DNA of 64,000 nucleotides from Arthrobacter sp. UNC362MFTsu5.1 (GCF_000685965.1 NZ_JMLE01000003.1:1-64000), one strand, 5' to 3'. Positions 51,356 through 61,629 are shown, counted from the stretch's first letter. Notes: generated by a model from the sequence alone, not told the origin. Translations and numbers: made by a program.

Positions 51356-51540
51356 GCTGCAACGATGGCACGGCCCGGCAGTGCACGGAAGGGGCTTCCC
51401 GGCCAGCGGCCATGAATCGCACGTGACACGCTTCGCCCTGAGAGGAACCCGGTCCGCTCGCAGCTTCCGGTCGTAAACTGGCCTTCGAATCTGATTGCGC
51501 GGGCTCCGGAGGAGCCCTCGCGGCGTGAAGTGGAGTCCGG

Positions 51541-53289
51541 ATGCTCTGGAAACTGCTCGTTGAATACCTGCGGCCGCAGCGGCGGCTGCTGATCGCCGTC
51601 GTGATTTTCCAGCTGGCGCAGTCCATCGCGTCCCTGTACCTGCCCACGCTGAACGCGGACATCATCGATGAGGGCGTGGCCAAGGGGGATACCGGGTATA
51701 TCCTCCGGGTGGGCAGCCTCATGCTGTTCATCACCCTGCTGCAGATCGCCTGCGCGGTGGTGGCCGTGTATTTCGGGGCGAAGGCGGCCATGGCCCTGGG
51801 CCGGGACCTGCGCGGGGCCATCTTCAGCCGGGTGGGGGAGTTCTCCGAGCAGGAGGTCACTCGCTTCGGGGCGCCGAGCCTCATCACCCGCTCCACCAAC
51901 GACGTCCAGCAGGTGCAGCAGCTGGTCCTGATGTCCGCCACCATGATGGTGGCCGCGCCCATGCTCAGCATCGGCGGGGTGATCATGGCGGTCCGGCAGG
52001 ATGCGCAGCTGTCCTGGCTGATCGCCGTCAGCGTCCCGGTGCTGCTGGTGGCCGTCGCGCTGATCATCACCCGGATGGTGCCGCTGTTCCGGAAGATGCA
52101 GGTGCGGATCGACACCGTGAACCGGGTGCTCCGCGAGCAGCTCACCGGCATCCGGGTGGTGCGGGCGTTCGTGCGCGAGGACATTGAGACCGCCCGCTTC
52201 GGCCGCGCGAACGAGGACGTCACGGACACCGCCCTCCGGGCCGGCCGGCTGATGGCGCTCGCCTTCCCCGTGGTGATGCTGGTGCTGAACGTCTCCAGCG
52301 TGGCGGTGATCTGGTTCGGCTCGTTCCGGATCGAGGACGGCTCCATGCAGGTGGGCACGCTGATCGCCTTCCTCAGCTACCTGCTGCAGATCCTGATGTC
52401 CGTCATGATGGCCACGTTCATGGCGGTGATGATCCCGCGCGCCGCGGTCTCGGCGGACCGGATCGGCGAGGTGCTGACCACGGAGTCGAGCGTGCGGCCG
52501 CCGGAGCATCCGGTCACCGCCGCCGCCGGCCGGGGCGGTGCGGGCAGCGGCGAGATGGAAATGCGCGACGTCGGGTTTGCCTACCCGGGTGCCGAGCAGC
52601 CGGTTCTGTCCGGCATCAGTTTCACTGCCCGGTCGGGGCAGACGACGGCGATCATCGGCAGCACCGGGTCCGGCAAGACCACCCTGGTGAACCTGCTGCC
52701 GCGGCTTTTCGACGCCACCAGCGGTTCGGTGAAGTTCGACGGCGTGGACGTCCGCGAGCTGCACCCGGACCAGCTGTGGGGGCACATCGGCCTGGTGCCG
52801 CAGAAGCCGTACCTGTTCTCCGGCACGGTGCGGAGCAACCTGCTCTACGGCAAGCCGGACGCCACCGAGGATGAGCTGTGGCGGGCGCTCACCACCGCGC
52901 AGGCTCAGGACTTTGTCCGCGAGATGGAGGGCGGCCTGGATGCGCCCATTTCGCAGGGCGGCACCAACGTGTCCGGCGGGCAGCGGCAGCGGATCGCGAT
53001 CGCCCGGGCGCTGGTGAAACGGCCCGAGCTCTACATCTTTGACGATTCGTTCTCCTCGCTGGACACCGCCACGGACGCCCGGCTGCGGCAGGCGCTCAAG
53101 CACGACACCTCCGGCGCCACCCTGGTGATCATCGCCCAGCGGGTGTCCAGCATCGCCGACGCGGACCAGATCCTGGTGCTGGACGACGGCAGGATCGTGG
53201 GGCACGGAACGCACGATGAGCTGCTGGGGACTTCGGAAACGTACCGCGAGATCGTGTCCTCGCAGCTGGCAGCGGAGGAGGCGGTATGA
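51541..53289 (+). CDS. ABC exporter half-transporter A (degenerate Walker B)
   Basis: A 582-residue half-transporter: six TM helices (about residues 15-310) fused to an ATPase domain. Walker A is GSTGSGKTT from Gly373, the signature is VSGGQRQR, and Walker B is IFDDS with Asp502 where the catalytic Glu is expected. That change marks the inactive ATP site of heterodimeric exporters such as TM287/288 or BmrCD. It overlaps the second half-transporter by four bases. It probably exports drugs or lipids and is probably regulated by the MarR gene downstream. Confidence 0.92.
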   Translation: MLWKLLVEYLRPQRRLLIAVVIFQLAQSIASLYLPTLNADIIDEGVAKGDTGYILRVGSLMLFITLLQIACAVVAVYFGAKAAMALGRDLRGAIFSRVGEFSEQEVTRFGAPSLITRSTNDVQQVQQLVLMSATMMVAAPMLSIGGVIMAVRQDAQLSWLIAVSVPVLLVAVALIITRMVPLFRKMQVRIDTVNRVLREQLTGIRVVRAFVREDIETARFGRANEDVTDTALRAGRLMALAFPVVMLVLNVSSVAVIWFGSFRIEDGSMQVGTLIAFLSYLLQILMSVMMATFMAVMIPRAAVSADRIGEVLTTESSVRPPEHPVTAAAGRGGAGSGEMEMRDVGFAYPGAEQPVLSGISFTARSGQTTAIIGSTGSGKTTLVNLLPRLFDATSGSVKFDGVDVRELHPDQLWGHIGLVPQKPYLFSGTVRSNLLYGKPDATEDELWRALTTAQAQDFVREMEGGLDAPISQGGTNVSGGQRQRIAIARALVKRPELYIFDDSFSSLDTATDARLRQALKHDTSGATLVIIAQRVSSIADADQILVLDDGRIVGHGTHDELLGTSETYREIVSSQLAAEEAV

Positions 53290-55292
53290 GCGGGCGAAGC
53301 ACCCCGAGCCGGACGGAACCGGCCCCGGAAACCGGGACCACCGCCGTCGGACGTCCGCCGCGTCCGCCGATGGGGCCAGGCCGCGGAGGGCCGTTTGCGG
53401 GGATGAACATCCCGGCGGAGAAGGCGATGAACTTCTGGCCGTCGGCCAGGCGGCTGCTGGGCACGCTGCAGCCGGAGCGGCTCTGGCTGGTGCTGGTGAT
53501 CGCGCTGAGCGTCGCCGGGGTGACGTTGTCCGTGATCGGGCCGCGGCTGCTGGGCGAGGGCACCAACATCATCTTCGCCGGCATCGTGTCCAAGCAGCTT
53601 CCGGCGGGGATGACCAAGGCGCAGCTGATCGCGCAGCTACGGGCGGCGGGGGAGAACCAGAAGGCGGACATGCTCAGTGCCATGGCGCTGACGCCGGGGA
53701 CGGGGATCGACTTCACGGCGCTGGCCAGTGTGCTGCTGTGGGCGCTGGTGCTGTATGTGCTGGCGTCCGCGTTCATGTGGGTGCAGGCGTACATTCTGAA
53801 CGGCGTGGTGCAGCGGACGGTGTTCCGGCTGCGCGAGCGGATTGAAGCGAAGATCAACCGGCTGCCGCTCCGGTATTTCGATTCGATCCAGCGCGGCGAG
53901 CTGCTCAGCCGGGTGACGAACGACGTGGACAACATTTCGCAGAGCCTGCAGCAGTCCATCAGCCAGGCGGTGATGTCGCTGCTGACCGTGCTGGGTGTGC
54001 TGCTGATGATGTTCCTGCTCTCGCCCACGCTGGCGCTGATCGCGCTGGTGACCGTTCCGCTGACGCTGGTGACGACGGCGATGATCGCCAAGCGCTCGCA
54101 GAAGCTGTTCGTGGCGCAGTGGAAGCACACCGGCGAGCTGAACGGCCAGATCGAGGAGACCTACACCGGGCATGCGCTGGTGAAGGTGTTCGGCCGGCAG
54201 CAGGAGGTGGGGGAGCGGTTCCGGCAGAAGAACACGGAGCTGTATGAGGCGAGCTTCGGCGCGCAGTTCATCTCCGGCCTGATCATGCCTGCCATGACGT
54301 TCATCGGGAACCTGGTGTACGTGGGGATCGCCGTGGTGGGCGGCCTGCAGGTGGCGTCCGGGGCGATGCAGCTGGGCGATGTGCAGGCGTTCATCCAGTA
54401 CTCGCGGCAGTTCACCCAGCCGCTGGCCCAGCTGGGGTCCATGGCCAACCTGCTGCAGTCCGGGGTGGCGTCCGCCGAGCGGGTGTTCGCGTTGCTGGAT
54501 GAGCCGGAGGAGTCGCCGGAAGCCGCAGGCTCCGTTCCTGCCGGCGGGCGGGGGCGGCTGGTGTTCGAGAACGTCTCGTTCTCCTACTCGCCGGACAAGC
54601 CGCTCATCTCAGACCTTTCGTTGGTCGCGGAGCCGGGGCAGACGGTGGCGATTGTCGGCCCCACCGGGGCCGGGAAGACGACGCTGGTGAACCTGATGAT
54701 GCGGTTCTACGAGATTGATGCGGGGCGGATAACGCTCGACGGCGTGGATGTCACCTCGGTTTCCCGGCGCGAGCTGCGCTCGCGGATGGGGATGGTGCTG
54801 CAGGATACGTGGTTGTTCGGCGGGACCATCCGGGACAACATTGCGTACGGGCGGCCTGATGCGACTGAAGCCGAAATTCTGGAGGCGGCGAAGGCGACGT
54901 ACGTGGACCGGTTCGTGCATTCGCTGCCGGAGGGTTACGACACGGTGCTGGAGGACGAGGGCGGGAACGTGTCCGCGGGCGAGAAACAGCTGCTGACGAT
55001 TGCGCGGGCGTTCCTGGCGCGGCCTTCTGTGCTGATTTTGGACGAGGCGACTTCTTCCGTGGACACCCGGACCGAGGTGCTGGTGCAGAAGGCGATGAGT
55101 GCTTTGAGGAGCGACCGAACTTCTTTTGTGATTGCGCACCGGCTGTCCACCATCCGCGACGCCGACCTCATCCTGGTGATGGAGGCCGGGCAGATCGTGG
55201 AGCAGGGGACGCACGCTTCACTGTTGGCCGCGGGCGGGGCCTACGCGCGGCTCTACGAGGCGCAGTTCGCGGCTCCGGTAGCGGAGGTTTAG
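53286..55292 (+). CDS. ABC exporter half-transporter B (catalytic site)
   Basis: A 668-residue partner of the preceding gene. An N-terminal Pro/Gly/Arg-rich cytosolic extension (about 55 residues) is followed by six TM helices and the ATPase domain. Walker [10 protein letters not shown] starts at Gly458 and Walker B is LILDEATS with the catalytic Glu587. The signature is VSAGEKQ rather than SGGQ. The extra extracytoplasmic loop [21 protein letters not shown] (near residue 105) lengthens TM1-2. One full and one impaired ATP site is the expected pattern for the heterodimer. Confidence 0.92.
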   Translation: MSGRSTPSRTEPAPETGTTAVGRPPRPPMGPGRGGPFAGMNIPAEKAMNFWPSARRLLGTLQPERLWLVLVIALSVAGVTLSVIGPRLLGEGTNIIFAGIVSKQLPAGMTKAQLIAQLRAAGENQKADMLSAMALTPGTGIDFTALASVLLWALVLYVLASAFMWVQAYILNGVVQRTVFRLRERIEAKINRLPLRYFDSIQRGELLSRVTNDVDNISQSLQQSISQAVMSLLTVLGVLLMMFLLSPTLALIALVTVPLTLVTTAMIAKRSQKLFVAQWKHTGELNGQIEETYTGHALVKVFGRQQEVGERFRQKNTELYEASFGAQFISGLIMPAMTFIGNLVYVGIAVVGGLQVASGAMQLGDVQAFIQYSRQFTQPLAQLGSMANLLQSGVASAERVFALLDEPEESPEAAGSVPAGGRGRLVFENVSFSYSPDKPLISDLSLVAEPGQTVAIVGPTGAGKTTLVNLMMRFYEIDAGRITLDGVDVTSVSRRELRSRMGMVLQDTWLFGGTIRDNIAYGRPDATEAEILEAAKATYVDRFVHSLPEGYDTVLEDEGGNVSAGEKQLLTIARAFLARPSVLILDEATSSVDTRTEVLVQKAMSALRSDRTSFVIAHRLSTIRDADLILVMEAGQIVEQGTHASLLAAGGAYARLYEAQFAAPVAEV

Positions 55293-55350
55293 GGATACCC
55301 CCGCCCTCGCATGCCGCCGGGATGAGTCGGTTGGGCTACCATCTATTGGT

Positions 55351-55368
55351 TAGTTCAGCGTGTAACTA
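55351..55368. promoter_or_regulatory. inverted repeat upstream of the MarR gene
   Basis: TAGTT and AACTA are exact inverted copies eight bases apart, 21 bases before the MarR start. A related AACTAGG half-site recurs at 55919-55925. This is a candidate MarR operator. Confidence 0.45.
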
Positions 55369-55388
55369 GGCGGTCGAAGGAAATCCTG

Positions 55389-55928
55389 ATGAATGCATAT
55401 GGTGCAGGCGACGGCTATTGGTATCCCTCGGAGCAGGAGCATAGAGCTGCTGCGGTTGCAGTTCTGAACGCCCTTCGTGAGTACAGGGCCTCTGAAACCG
55501 CCATGAGGCGCCGGACGCGTTCCTCCATGGAAATGGGGGAGTCGGACCTTCTCGCCCTGCGCTACCTGCTGGAGGCCGACAAGGCCGGCGTCGGCATTCA
55601 ACCCAAAGAGCTTGCGGCCCGCCTGGGCATGACCTCGGCATCCATGACATCCCTGATTGATCGAATGGTGACCGGGGGATATGTCACCCGCGAAACGCAC
55701 CCGTCGGACCGTCGGGCCATCCTTCTCCGCCCCACCCCGGGCGCGGACGCGGAAGTCCGCCAGACCCTTGGCAAGATGCACCAGCGCATGATCGAGGTTG
55801 CCGAATCCCTCACGCCCGAGCAGGCTGCCGCTGTCACGCACTTCCTTCTGGCGATGCGGGACGCGGTGGACACGCTCGACAGCGAGTCGGGCCAACCCCC
55901 TGCTGGACATCCAAATAAAACTAGGTAG
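55389..55928 (+). CDS. MarR-family transcriptional regulator
   Basis: A 179-residue protein with a MarR winged helix (about residues 55-125; ESDLLALRYLLEADKAG, KELAARLGMTSASMTSLIDRM, VTRETHPSDRRAILL) and flanking dimerisation helices. It follows the ABC exporter by 96 bases on the same strand, behind its own dyad. That is the usual arrangement for a repressor of drug export. The ligand is unknown. Confidence 0.9.
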   Translation: MNAYGAGDGYWYPSEQEHRAAAVAVLNALREYRASETAMRRRTRSSMEMGESDLLALRYLLEADKAGVGIQPKELAARLGMTSASMTSLIDRMVTGGYVTRETHPSDRRAILLRPTPGADAEVRQTLGKMHQRMIEVAESLTPEQAAAVTHFLLAMRDAVDTLDSESGQPPAGHPNKTR

Positions 55929-55930
55929 TC

Positions 55931-55952
55931 TAGCTAGGTACTTGGCTAGCTA
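55931..55952. promoter_or_regulatory. paired TAGCTA repeats before the small Cys protein gene
   Basis: TAGCTA occurs at 55931-55936 and 55947-55952, flanked by AACTAGG (55919-55925). The cluster overlaps the end of the MarR gene and lies 16 bases before the next start. It may be an operator for MarR or another regulator. Confidence 0.4.
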
Positions 55953-55968
55953 TTTAGGGATGGATCAC

Positions 55969-56442
55969 ATGACCGCTGTGGCAGAACGGACAACCTCCAG
56001 CTTTCCCCTTCAACCCCGCGCCCTTCCCGGGCGGGCCGTCAGCTTCACGGGGGAGTTCAGCGATCAGCTCCCAGCCGGCCCGGAAGCGTCAGCAAGCCAC
56101 GAGACAGCACACGGGGCGCCGTTGCACTGTGGCACCAGAATGACGCCATCGCTGGCTCCGTCTCCCTCGGTGCCCTGGGCGCAGACCCACACGGACATGG
56201 GGGAATGGGTCTGCGCCTGCGGCTTCCGGCAGGACAGCTTTGGACTCGAGTTGGCAGTCGACCCCTTGGCCGCGGTTCACGCAGCGGGGGCACGCCTTGA
56301 GACCCTCCAATGGGAAATGGATGCTGCGGAGGCCGCATTTGCCTCCGCAGTGAAAAGCGCCATGGCTGCCGGGGCCGAGTCCACTGCCATCGCCGCCGAA
56401 GCCGGACTCACGCATGCCGAGCTTCTCGAACTGCTCCAGTGA
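55969..56442 (+). CDS. small Cys-containing protein of unknown function, coupled to a Ser/Thr kinase
   Basis: A 157-residue protein. Cys residues in PLHCGTR and WVCACGFRQD, with nearby His, suggest a small metal-binding centre. The C-terminal half is helical and Ala/Glu-rich (EMDAAEAAFASAVKSAMAAG, EAGLTHAELLELL) and may be an HTH-like or dimerising segment. ATG 55969 is preferred over 55960 because AGGGA then has normal spacing. Its stop overlaps the kinase start (GTGA). I do not recognise the family. Confidence 0.65.
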   Translation: MTAVAERTTSSFPLQPRALPGRAVSFTGEFSDQLPAGPEASASHETAHGAPLHCGTRMTPSLAPSPSVPWAQTHTDMGEWVCACGFRQDSFGLELAVDPLAAVHAAGARLETLQWEMDAAEAAFASAVKSAMAAGAESTAIAAEAGLTHAELLELLQ

Positions 56443-57308
56443 CGGCAACCCTGATCCGGCCGGCGGCAGCTGCCCGGCTGGGCGTTGCCGGGGGCGGGCG
56501 CCGCGCGCTGGAGCGGGGATACCGGGTTGGAGCACTGTTGGGGCGCGGCGCGGAAGCTGACGTCTATGAGGCGACGGACCTGCTGAGCGGCGGATCTGCG
56601 GCTCTCAAGATCTTCCGGACCGGGACCGTCCATCCCGACTCGCCGTTCAACCGCGAGATTGAGCTCCACGCACGCCTGCACCACAACAACATCGTGCGGA
56701 TCAAAAGGTATGGCCGTATGCCGGCCGACGGCGGCACAGGCTCGGGCCGGAACTACGTCGCGGCTGAACTCGCCGCGGGGACCGATCTCCGAAAGGCAAT
56801 CCACGACGGGCCGTTGGACCCCGCCGACGTGACGGCGTGGATGGGCGGAGTCGCTTCGGCCCTGTCCTACATCCACCGCAAAGGCATCGTGCACAACGAC
56901 GTCAAACCCGCCAACATCATGGTGAGCCGGACTGATGGCATGTCCTCCAAGGCCGAAGCCAAACTCATCGACTTCGGAATTGCCACCAGCTCCTGGCACC
57001 GCCCGAACACGGACGTATCGGGCACCCCGCACTACCTGAGCCCCGAGGCAGTCCACGGACAGCACACCACCAGCGCCAGCGACATCTATGCCCTTGGCCT
57101 GGTGATCTTCGAAAGCCTCACCGGCATCAAGGCTTTTCCCGGGCCCGCCCTGGAATCGATGGTCGCCCGAACCCTGCGCTCACCGCGGCTTCCCGCCACC
57201 GTCCAGCGGCGCTGGTCCCGGCTCCTCCTCGCCATGACAGACGCGGACCCTGCCCGGCGACCCAGCGCCGCTGAGGTGCACCGGACGCTCCACAAGATCA
57301 GCCGGTAG
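56439..57308 (+). CDS. soluble Hanks-type Ser/Thr protein kinase
   Basis: A 289-residue kinase with no TM helix or PASTA repeats. The Gly-rich loop is LLGRGAEADVYEA and the ATP lysine is Lys57 (AALKIF). The catalytic loop is VHNDVKPANIM, with Asp154 kept but Asn153 in place of the usual Arg. DFG (LIDFGIA), the activation segment GTPHYLSPE and the final Arg in ARRPSAAEV are present. GTG 56439 overlaps the upstream stop, so both proteins are made together. The upstream Cys protein may be its partner or substrate. Confidence 0.87.
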   Translation: MTATLIRPAAAARLGVAGGGRRALERGYRVGALLGRGAEADVYEATDLLSGGSAALKIFRTGTVHPDSPFNREIELHARLHHNNIVRIKRYGRMPADGGTGSGRNYVAAELAAGTDLRKAIHDGPLDPADVTAWMGGVASALSYIHRKGIVHNDVKPANIMVSRTDGMSSKAEAKLIDFGIATSSWHRPNTDVSGTPHYLSPEAVHGQHTTSASDIYALGLVIFESLTGIKAFPGPALESMVARTLRSPRLPATVQRRWSRLLLAMTDADPARRPSAAEVHRTLHKISR

Positions 57309-57359
57309 CCGGTCGTTGGAAGGCGGTAGCCGGTAGCCGTAGTCCTAAGCCGGTTGGCG

Positions 57360-58133
57360 TTATGCCGGTGCACCCGCGAGGTGGCCGGCCGTGAGGTGGC
57401 CGGCTGTGAGGGGCAAGCGCTGCCCGTTGATCTGTTCTGCCTCCAGGCCGAAGATCCGCTGGACAGCGTCGGCAAGGACACTGACATCGGTGTAGCCCGG
57501 AAATTTCCGTTCCGGCTGGGCTGCGCGCACCCGGTCATCGACCAGAGCCTTGACGACGAAAACCAAGGCGGCTGAGTGCTGGGCGGAGTGGGGGCTTTCG
57601 TTTCCTCCCTGCACCCGACGGAATCCGTCGGCCACGGCCAGGGTCCATGCCTCGGCGGCGGACTTGACGGCGGCATAGGCGGCGCCGCCCGCTGTCGGCG
57701 AGGAGGCGGACTGTGCGGAAACGACGGCCAGGCGACCTACAGGGGAGGCAGCCAAATCGTCGTAAAAGGCGCGGCTGGTGTTCCTCAGCGTGGTAAGGAC
57801 GCTGGTGTGCAGGAACTCCCAGTCGTCATCCGTCTGGTCTGTAATTTCGGTACCGCCTCGCCACCCTCCGACAAGATGGATAAGGCCGTCCACGGGACCC
57901 AGATCGGTCCGGACGGACGCCGCCAGGTCCTCAACAGCTTGCAGGTCCGCGAGGTTGCAGACATAGCCCGTGACGTTGTCGTACGCTCCCGCGAGCTCCT
58001 GCACCCGGTCCTCAAGAATGTCTACGGCGGCCACGCGTGCCCCGGCTTGCGAGAGGGTGCGGACTACTGCGACACCGGCTGCGCTTGTCGAACCGGCGAC
58101 GACGACCGTACGCCCCGAGAGGTCCTGGCTCAT
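57360..58133 (-). CDS. short-chain dehydrogenase/reductase
   Basis: A 257-residue SDR. The cofactor motif is AGSTSAAGVAV near residue 13 (TGxxxGxG variant). NLADLQAVED follows near 60, HLVGGWRGG near 86, and the catalytic Ser (SAQSAS) with Y-x-x-x-K (YAAVK) near 150-155. It overlaps the DUF6421 gene by four bases and ends in a short GHLTAGHL repeat. Co-translation with DUF6421 suggests a shared pathway. The substrate is unknown. Confidence 0.87.
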   Translation of the reverse strand: MSQDLSGRTVVVAGSTSAAGVAVVRTLSQAGARVAAVDILEDRVQELAGAYDNVTGYVCNLADLQAVEDLAASVRTDLGPVDGLIHLVGGWRGGTEITDQTDDDWEFLHTSVLTTLRNTSRAFYDDLAASPVGRLAVVSAQSASSPTAGGAAYAAVKSAAEAWTLAVADGFRRVQGGNESPHSAQHSAALVFVVKALVDDRVRAAQPERKFPGYTDVSVLADAVQRIFGLEAEQINGQRLPLTAGHLTAGHLAGAPA

Positions 58134-59533
58134 GCGCCCGCCTCGCCCTCAGTCTTGACAGGGCTCTTACCCGTGATTCCTGCAGTTGAGTCAATAACAG
58201 GGCGCATCTTCTTCTCCAGTGCTTCGTAGAACATCGACAGGGGGAATTCGTCATCAAGGATCTGGTTCGTCAGATCCCGGGGCGGGCCGTCGAGCCTAAG
58301 GGCCTCCGGTCCCTTGGCCCACACGGAGGCGGGGTGGGGGGTGAGTGTTTCGGCGACGAGCTCGTAGGCAGCCAGCCAGTGTGCGGTCTTCGGCCGGTCG
58401 ATTGAACGCCAGTAGAGTTCCTCGATGCGGAGACCCAGCTCGACGACCACGCCGGCGACGTCCTTCCAGTCGATGCTCAACTTTCCATCAGTCCAGTGCA
58501 GGACCCGGTGCTGGTGCATCCATGCGAACAGCAATTGGCCGCCCACGGCGTCGTAGTTACGGACCCGGTTCCCGGTAATCGCGAAGCGGAAAACCCGGTC
58601 GAAGATCACGGCGTACTGGACCAGCTTGGCGTGCTTGCGGGCGTCCTCGGATGCCGTTTCGTCCCGCTCGATGAGGACTGATTCGCGGAAGGCGGTCAGG
58701 TCGCAGCGGAGCTCCTCCAGGGAGTACAGGAAATAGGGCATTCGCTGTTTGATCATGAACGGGTCAAAGGGCAGGTCTCCGCGCATGTGGGTCCGGTCAT
58801 GGATCAGATCCCACATCACGAAGGCCTTCTCCGTGAGGTGCTGGTCCTCCAGCAGTTCAGCGGCGTCAGCCGGCAGGTCCAGGGAAGTGATGTGGGCAGC
58901 CGCTTTGAGGACGCGACGGAACCGGGCAGCTTCGCGGTCCGCGAAGATACCTCCCCACGTGAAGGAAGGGGTGCTCCGGACCGCTACGCTCTCGGGGAAG
59001 AGTACTGCGGAGTTCGTGTCGTAGCCGGGCGTGAAATCAATGAAGCTGATGGGGACGAACAGCTTGTTGGAGTAGTTTGTTGCCTCCAGGTCAGCCACGA
59101 ATGAAGGCCAAATGACCTCGATGAGGACGGCCTCGAAGTAGCGGTTGGTGCTGCCGTTCTGCGTGTACATGGGAAACAGAACCAGGTGCGGCAGCCCGTC
59201 GATTCGCCACTGCTCGGGGTGGAAGGCTACCAATGAGTCGAGGAAATCCGGTACGGCGAAGCCCTCGGAGGCCCACCGCTGGAAGTCCTGCACGAGCAGT
59301 TCAAGGTAGTCCGCATCGTGGGGGAGGTGGCGGCGCAGATCGTTGATTGAGTCCGTGATGATGCAGACATTCCGGCGGGCGTGGTCATGGTCAGCGGATT
59401 CCGGAACGGAACCGTCCTGCACTTGAATTTGCTGCAGCCCGACGACGGCTGCCTTCAGGGCCTGCCATGCGGGGAGCGCCTTGAGGTCTTCTGCCTGGAT
59501 GGTTGTCACTTCAGGGTTTGCTAATACAGACAT
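58130..59533 (-). CDS. DUF6421 protein
   Basis: A 467-residue cytoplasmic protein that I recognise as the DUF6421 family of actinobacteria. Notable features are TDSINDLRRHLPHDADYL near residue 60, AVLFPESVAVR near 190, and a His/Asp-rich stretch WDLIHDRTHMRGDLPFDPFM near 245 that could bind metal. WMHQHRVLHWTDGKL follows near 345. No signal peptide or TM is seen. It is the first gene of a pair with the SDR (four-base overlap). Its reaction is unknown. Confidence 0.75.
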   Translation of the reverse strand: MSVLANPEVTTIQAEDLKALPAWQALKAAVVGLQQIQVQDGSVPESADHDHARRNVCIITDSINDLRRHLPHDADYLELLVQDFQRWASEGFAVPDFLDSLVAFHPEQWRIDGLPHLVLFPMYTQNGSTNRYFEAVLIEVIWPSFVADLEATNYSNKLFVPISFIDFTPGYDTNSAVLFPESVAVRSTPSFTWGGIFADREAARFRRVLKAAAHITSLDLPADAAELLEDQHLTEKAFVMWDLIHDRTHMRGDLPFDPFMIKQRMPYFLYSLEELRCDLTAFRESVLIERDETASEDARKHAKLVQYAVIFDRVFRFAITGNRVRNYDAVGGQLLFAWMHQHRVLHWTDGKLSIDWKDVAGVVVELGLRIEELYWRSIDRPKTAHWLAAYELVAETLTPHPASVWAKGPEALRLDGPPRDLTNQILDDEFPLSMFYEALEKKMRPVIDSTAGITGKSPVKTEGEAGA

Positions 59534-60030
59534 GCTCGTTCCTTCCGTTGAGGGGATTCCTGAAGAAGCTAGCAGTGCGTAAGCATCCGTGAAGGATTCT
59601 TCCCGTATGAATAAGAAATACTTTTGCTTGTCGATTGTTCTTCAGTGCTATGCCTCCGCCCAACCTTTGGCTCGGGCTGTTTTACGGCATCCCAGAAACC
59701 GCGCATCACGATGGCGAGGTAGCGATATAGGGGCGAGCGGAGGTTCGCTCCGGCCACTTGTTCCAGCAGTGGCATTGGCTGTCCTCGGCTTATCGACGCG
59801 CCATACCAGATCATCAGGGCTGCTTAGTCACTGAGCGATGCCAAATCAGCAACTCTTGTGCTCAGATTGGGTTGCCACCGCCCATGCGTAAGGACTTGAC
59901 CCGTCGGACGTGCAACATTCGCGACGCCAAATGGCGCCTCCTTTGCCTGTGTTAGCTTGATCACCATCCTTCCGGCCCGAGGGCTTCGGAAGGCCCAAAA
60001 TTCACCGCAGCTACCCTTTTCGGAGGCACC
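59534..60030. other. gene-free, lower-GC divergent region
   Basis: About 495 bases between the divergent DUF6421 and permease genes. The part near 59590-59850 has lower GC and frames on both strands of about 80 codons with no ribosome site or recognisable domain. I see no tRNA, repeat or mobile-element end. It probably holds both promoters. Confidence 0.45.
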
Positions 60031-61614
60031 ATGGGACTTGGCTCCCAAACGCAATTAAGTGATCGGGCTATTGATTTCGAAGAAGAAATCAAGCCCGATG
60101 GAACAGAGGGGTCTTCCCTTGCGATAGCGGCAGATCACGGTTCCGGCGAATCCACCAACGAACTCAAGCGCGGGCTAAACCACCGCCACCTGCAGATGAT
60201 CGCCATCGGCGGTGCGATCGGTACCGGGCTGTTTGTGGCCTCGGGCAGCACCATTTCCCAAGCGGGTCCCGGCGGGGCGTTGGCCGGCTACGCGCTGGTC
60301 GGGCTGATGGTATTCCTGTTGATGCAGTCACTGGGCGAGATGTCCGCCAAAATTCCGGTTGCCGGTTCGTTCCAGTCCTTTGCCACCCGTTTCGTCTCCC
60401 CGTCCTTTGGGTTCGCGATCGGCTGGAACTATTGGTTCAACTGGGCCATCACGGTGGCCGCAGAGCTGGTCGCGGCCGGAATCATCATGGACTTCTGGTT
60501 CCCGGGGGTTCCAGGGTGGGTGTGGGCAGGGTTCTTCCTGCTGGTGCTGACCGGGCTCAATGCCCTCTCGGCCAAGGCCTTTGGTGAGTCGGAGTTCTGG
60601 CTCTCACTGATCAAGGTCAGCGCAGTGGTGCTCTTCCTGATCGCCGGCGTGCTGATGATTTTCGGCATCCTCGGGGATAACTCTCCGGGACTGAGCAACT
60701 GGGAAAACCGCGACGACGTGTTCCACGGGGGCTGGGTCTCGATCATCTCGGTCTTCATGGTTGCCGGGTTCTCCTTCCAGGGCACCGAGCTCGTAGGAGT
60801 CGCCGCAGGCGAAGCGAAGGACCCGCGCCGCGAGGTGCCGAAAGCTATCCGCACTGTCTTCTGGCGCATCATGCTTTTCTACATTGGCGCCATCTTTATC
60901 ATCGGCTGCCTCATCCCGTTCACCGATCCGAGCCTGCTGGCCTCCGGTGAGTCCGATATTGCATCATCGCCCTTTACCCTGGTCTTCTCTCGTGCCGGAA
61001 TTGCCTTCGCGGCGGCCTTGATGAACGCCGTGATCCTGACCGCAATCCTGTCCGCGGGCAACTCCGGACTATATGCCTCCACCCGGATGCTTTACGCCAT
61101 GGCCCATGACGGCATGGCCCCGAAGATCTTCGGCCGAACCAATACGCGTGGCGTGCCGATCGCGGCGTTGCTCGCGACGGCGGCCGTGGGACTCTTCGGA
61201 TTCCTCTCCGCGATCGTCGGGCAGGGTGCAGCCTACTCCTGGCTGCTGAACATGTCGGGCCTATGCGGCTTCATCGTCTGGGCGGGAATCGCGGTCTCCC
61301 ACTACCGTTTCAGGCGCGGCTTCCTGGCCCAGGGAAACAAAGTCAGTGACCTGCCGTACAAGGCATCCCTGTTCCCCATTGGCCCGCTGCTGGCCTTCGC
61401 CCTGCTCATACTGGTCATCGCGGGACAGAACTACGAGGCTGTGCTTGCCGGACGGTCCGTGGAGGTGCTTTCTTCCTACATCGGGCTGCCAGTCTTCATC
61501 GTTCTGTGGCTGGGTCACCGCTACATCACCAAGTCCAAAGTAGTGCCGCTGCTCGAGATGGATCTCACGGCGCCTAAGGACGTCGAGGACGAACCCAGGG
61601 TCGCCACCCACTAA
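60031..61614 (+). CDS. amino-acid permease (APC superfamily, AAT family)
   Basis: A 527-residue permease with 12 TM segments. The N-terminal tail of about 45 residues is acidic. The family marks are ELKRGLNHRHLQMIAIGGAI (start of TM1, with GTGLF), SLGEMSAKIPVAGSF near residue 100 and SFQGTELVGVAAGEA near 250. The strong match to LysP/aromatic-type permeases suggests a basic or aromatic amino acid. CGGAGG lies just upstream of ATG 60031. A terminator hairpin follows. Confidence 0.9.
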   Translation: MGLGSQTQLSDRAIDFEEEIKPDGTEGSSLAIAADHGSGESTNELKRGLNHRHLQMIAIGGAIGTGLFVASGSTISQAGPGGALAGYALVGLMVFLLMQSLGEMSAKIPVAGSFQSFATRFVSPSFGFAIGWNYWFNWAITVAAELVAAGIIMDFWFPGVPGWVWAGFFLLVLTGLNALSAKAFGESEFWLSLIKVSAVVLFLIAGVLMIFGILGDNSPGLSNWENRDDVFHGGWVSIISVFMVAGFSFQGTELVGVAAGEAKDPRREVPKAIRTVFWRIMLFYIGAIFIIGCLIPFTDPSLLASGESDIASSPFTLVFSRAGIAFAAALMNAVILTAILSAGNSGLYASTRMLYAMAHDGMAPKIFGRTNTRGVPIAALLATAAVGLFGFLSAIVGQGAAYSWLLNMSGLCGFIVWAGIAVSHYRFRRGFLAQGNKVSDLPYKASLFPIGPLLAFALLILVIAGQNYEAVLAGRSVEVLSSYIGLPVFIVLWLGHRYITKSKVVPLLEMDLTAPKDVEDEPRVATH

Positions 61615-61629
61615 CGAGGCCAGAATGAG

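Noticed and set aside
51310..53214. Leftward frame of over 600 codons inside the ABC exporter gene
   Set aside because: Antisense shadow, His/Gly/Arg-rich, no domains.
59569..59834. Two small frames of 81 codons on opposite strands
   Set aside because: They overlap each other, lack ribosome sites and match nothing I know; the DNA is of promoter-like composition.
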